Shown here piece by piece: positions 5,932 through 7,263 of a stretch of 7,263 bases of DNA. Below the pieces are notes generated by a model. That model did no database searches. It was given only the letters and a program-made list of their open reading frames with translations, and was not told where the DNA came from. The stretch is from contig CAJMRL010000046.1 in assembly GCA_905215805.1 (NCBI GenBank), positions 1 through 7,263 on the forward strand. Direction: 5' to 3'. The first letter of the stretch is position 1. The number at the start of each line of letters is the position of its first letter. Origin of the DNA: an uncultured bacterium (GTDB taxonomy: Bacteria; Bacillota; Clostridia; UBA1381). A program made the translations under genes and the position numbers.

Positions 5932-6965
5932 AAATAAAAGCCTGCACTTGCAAGTGCCGTCTTCTCGTCAAGCCCAAATAAAAGATTCATATTCTGAACC
6001 GCCTGACCCGCAGCGCCTTTTACAATATTATCTATAGATGACACCACTACTGCTCTTTGCAGTCTTTCATCTGCAACAACACCTATATCAACAAAATTAG
6101 AACCTGCTACATTTTTAATTTCCGGAAGCTTTCCCGCATCATACACCCTTATAAAGAATTCATCCTTATAATAATCCTTATAGATCTCCGTAAGCTCCTC
6201 TGTTGTATAATTCCTTTTAAGATTTATATATATTGTAGAAAGAATACCTCTCTTTACCGGAATCAGATGCGGAGTAAAAGAAAGCATTATTTCTTCTCCC
6301 GCTATATGAGAAAGCTCCTGTTCTATTTCCGATGTATGGCGATGGGTTGCAACCTTATATGCCTTTGCAGTCTCAGCACACTCACAAAAATGCACCTGCT
6401 GCGACAATCCTCTTCCCGCTCCTGTAACTCCTGATTTTGCGTCAACAATTATATTTTTTGTTTCTCCGGCACCTGATGCCAACAACGGAGCGGCACCAAG
6501 TATTGAGCACGTTGTATAGCAGCCCGGATTTCCTATAAGTCTTGCCTTTTTTATTTCTTCCCTATGAAGCTCCGGCAATCCATATACAGATTCTTTAAGA
6601 AGCTCCGGCGATGAATGCTCCTGTCCGTACCATTTTTCATATACCTTCACATCATCATAACGGTAATCTCCGCTTAGATCTATGACCTTTACACCCTGCT
6701 CAAGTATTGACGGAATAACGCTTTTTGATGCTCCGTGAGGAAGTGCTGTAAATGCAATATCACATTTTGCAACTTCTTCAAGGTTAAGCTCCGTACATTC
6801 CTTTTCAAGTATATGTCTAAAATTCGGATATACCTCATCAATTTTTTTACCTGCAAAGCTGTGTGAGCCTACAATTTCTATACTCACCTCAGGGTGATTT
6901 GTCAGCAAACGCACAAGCTCAATTCCCGCATATCCCGTTGCTCCGAGTACCGCAGCCTTTATCAT
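5928..6965 (-). CDS. argC: N-acetyl-gamma-glutamyl-phosphate reductase
   Basis: The enzyme reduces N-acetylglutamyl phosphate with NADPH to the semialdehyde, the third step of arginine biosynthesis, using the product of argB beside it. With the chosen start it has 345 residues, the usual length of the longer bacterial form. Motifs are the nucleotide-binding GATGYAG (8-14), LSGDYR (97-102), the catalytic Cys149 in GNPGCYTT, KSGVTGAGR (177-185), HRHTSEIEQ (208-216, with the likely catalytic His210) and TPHLIPVKRG (231-240). The frame stays open for 41 codons upstream to a GTG at 7088, but the ATG at 6965 has a perfect GGAGG 7 nt upstream and puts the Rossmann motif at the proper distance from the N-terminus. 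It is the first gene of the transcript and overlaps argB by 4 bp. A structured leader precedes it. Confidence 0.97.
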   Translation of the reverse strand: MIKAAVLGATGYAGIELVRLLTNHPEVSIEIVGSHSFAGKKIDEVYPNFRHILEKECTELNLEEVAKCDIAFTALPHGASKSVIPSILEQGVKVIDLSGDYRYDDVKVYEKWYGQEHSSPELLKESVYGLPELHREEIKKARLIGNPGCYTTCSILGAAPLLASGAGETKNIIVDAKSGVTGAGRGLSQQVHFCECAETAKAYKVATHRHTSEIEQELSHIAGEEIMLSFTPHLIPVKRGILSTIYINLKRNYTTEELTEIYKDYYKDEFFIRVYDAGKLPEIKNVAGSNFVDIGVVADERLQRAVVVSSIDNIVKGAAGQAVQNMNLLFGLDEKTALASAGFYL

Positions 6966-6972
6966 ATCAATT

Positions 6973-6977
6973 CCTCC
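6973..6977 (-). promoter_or_regulatory. Ribosome binding site that fixes the argC start
   Basis: GGAGG on the minus strand is 7 nt from the ATG at 6965. It supports this start over the longer frame beginning at the GTG at 7088. Confidence 0.88.
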
Positions 6978-6982
6978 ATTAA

Positions 6983-6998
6983 GCCGCCCCACAGCGGC
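6983..6998 (-). promoter_or_regulatory. GC hairpin just upstream of the argC ribosome site
   Basis: GCCGC (6998-6994) and GCGGC (6987-6983) form a 5-bp all-GC stem with a 6-nt loop, ending 5 nt before GGAGG. It does not cover the ribosome site itself. It could affect initiation or RNA stability; the function is not shown. Confidence 0.35.
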
Positions 6999-7013
6999 AT
7001 AAATTAAAATGTG

Positions 7014-7072
7014 AAACAAAGCAGCCATTATTACAATGCTTATATCATATTTAAGCTGTAATAACGGCATGC
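7014..7072 (-). terminator. Candidate transcription attenuator in the argC leader
   Basis: On the minus strand a 12-bp stem is formed by GCCGTTATTACA (7068-7057) and TGTAATAATGGC (7035-7024), with one G-U pair. It continues inward with GCTTA/TAAGC after a 2-nt bulge and outward with GCA/TGC after a 1-nt bulge, about 20 pairs in all. It is followed at once by TTTGTTT. It lies about 45 to 100 nt after the predicted start and before argC, where it could stop transcription. An upstream segment, GGCGTG (7091-7086), can pair with CATGCC (7071-7066) and would disrupt the base of this stem, giving a possible switch. Termination in vivo is inferred. Confidence 0.5.
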
Positions 7073-7123
7073 GCGACTTATCTTTCACGCCATTTCCTGT
7101 TTTGTAAATTAAATCATCTATAT

Positions 7124-7152
7124 ATTATATATTAAAATTTCCTTTTTGTAAA
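7124..7152 (-). promoter_or_regulatory. Promoter of the argC-argB-proS unit
   Basis: On the minus strand, -35 TTTACA (7152-7147) and -10 TATAAT (7129-7124) are separated by 17 bp, 11 of 12 consensus bases. The predicted start is near 7117, giving a leader of about 150 nt, long for this kind of genome. No convincing ArgR operator overlaps it; only a single TGAAT half-site is seen upstream (7202-7198). Confidence 0.85.
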
Positions 7153-7179
7153 GGTCTAAACGAAAATTTTACATATACA

Positions 7180-7208
7180 TTGCGACATTTTTTTATGATT
7201 CATATAAT
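7180..7208 (+). promoter_or_regulatory. Candidate divergent promoter reading out of the right edge
   Basis: On the plus strand, TTGCGA (7180-7185) and a perfect TATAAT (7203-7208) are separated by 17 bp. The -35 matches the consensus at four of six positions. It lies back to back with the argC promoter, so the two could share a regulator. The gene it would serve is outside the window. Confidence 0.45.
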
Positions 7209-7235
7209 TCCGTAGTTTGACACCCCGAAATGCAG

Positions 7236-7262
7236 AGATCGGCATAACGGTCTAATTTTTTT
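7236..7262 (+). terminator. Hairpin with T-run downstream of the divergent promoter
   Basis: On the plus strand AGATCG (7236-7241) pairs with CGGTCT (7248-7253), including one U-G pair, around a 6-nt loop; two A and seven T follow. No plus-strand gene precedes it in the window, so if real it would end a very short transcript from the divergent promoter or act as a leader attenuator for the gene to the right. The stem is short, so confidence is low. Confidence 0.35.
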
Positions 7263-7263
7263 G

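Noticed and set aside
6966..7088. N-terminal extension of ArgC by 41 residues
   Set aside because: The GGAGG site and family length support the ATG at 6965. The open frame is recorded as a finding, not as part of the gene.
7217..7247. Second plus-strand promoter starting at a consensus TTGACA (7217-7222)
   Set aside because: No acceptable -10 hexamer lies 16-19 bp downstream.
7089..7263. Possible ArgR operator (ARG box) near the argC promoter
   Set aside because: Only one TGAAT half-site on the minus strand (7202-7198) and an ATGTA direct repeat were seen. Neither forms the expected imperfect palindrome, so no operator is called.

Overview
The window looks like chromosomal DNA from a low-GC Firmicute, most likely a Lachnospiraceae-type Clostridium. 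The reasons are AT-rich intergenic DNA, frequent ATA and TTA codons, strong GGAGG-type ribosome sites, sigma-A promoters with 17-bp spacers, and the make-up of the proteins. The family placement is inferred, not tested. All six genes lie on the minus strand, so transcription runs from right to left.

Right-hand unit (about 3210-7152): a clear promoter (-35 TTTACA, -10 TATAAT, 17-bp spacer) precedes a leader of about 150 nt, then argC and argB (steps 3 and 2 of arginine biosynthesis, stop and start overlapping as ATGA), then proS (prolyl-tRNA synthetase) after 70 nt with no convincing promoter. A good intrinsic terminator follows proS. The argC leader can fold into a long hairpin followed by a U-rich run, which looks like an attenuator. 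An open frame with its own SD-like site crosses this hairpin and joins argC in frame. At the far right a divergent plus-strand promoter and a hairpin with a T-run suggest a transcript leaving the window.

Middle and left: a small membrane-anchored protein of unknown function (promoter TTGACT-17-TATAAT), then a PucR/CdaR-type regulator (promoter TTGAAA-17-TATAAT), then a membrane-anchored S41 C-terminal processing protease with PDZ domain, closed by a strong terminator. The spacer between regulator and protease holds a compact GC-rich element made of inverted repeats. Part of its sequence recurs at the left edge, at the predicted start of another minus-strand transcript whose promoter lies inside a palindrome.

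The genes belong to known families. The less ordinary content is in the spacers: the argC leader, the GC-rich element and its relative at the left edge. Several long open frames begin at TTG or GTG codons upstream of the true start. For the protease, the regulator, the small protein and argC, I moved the start to the ATG that has the best-placed ribosome site.
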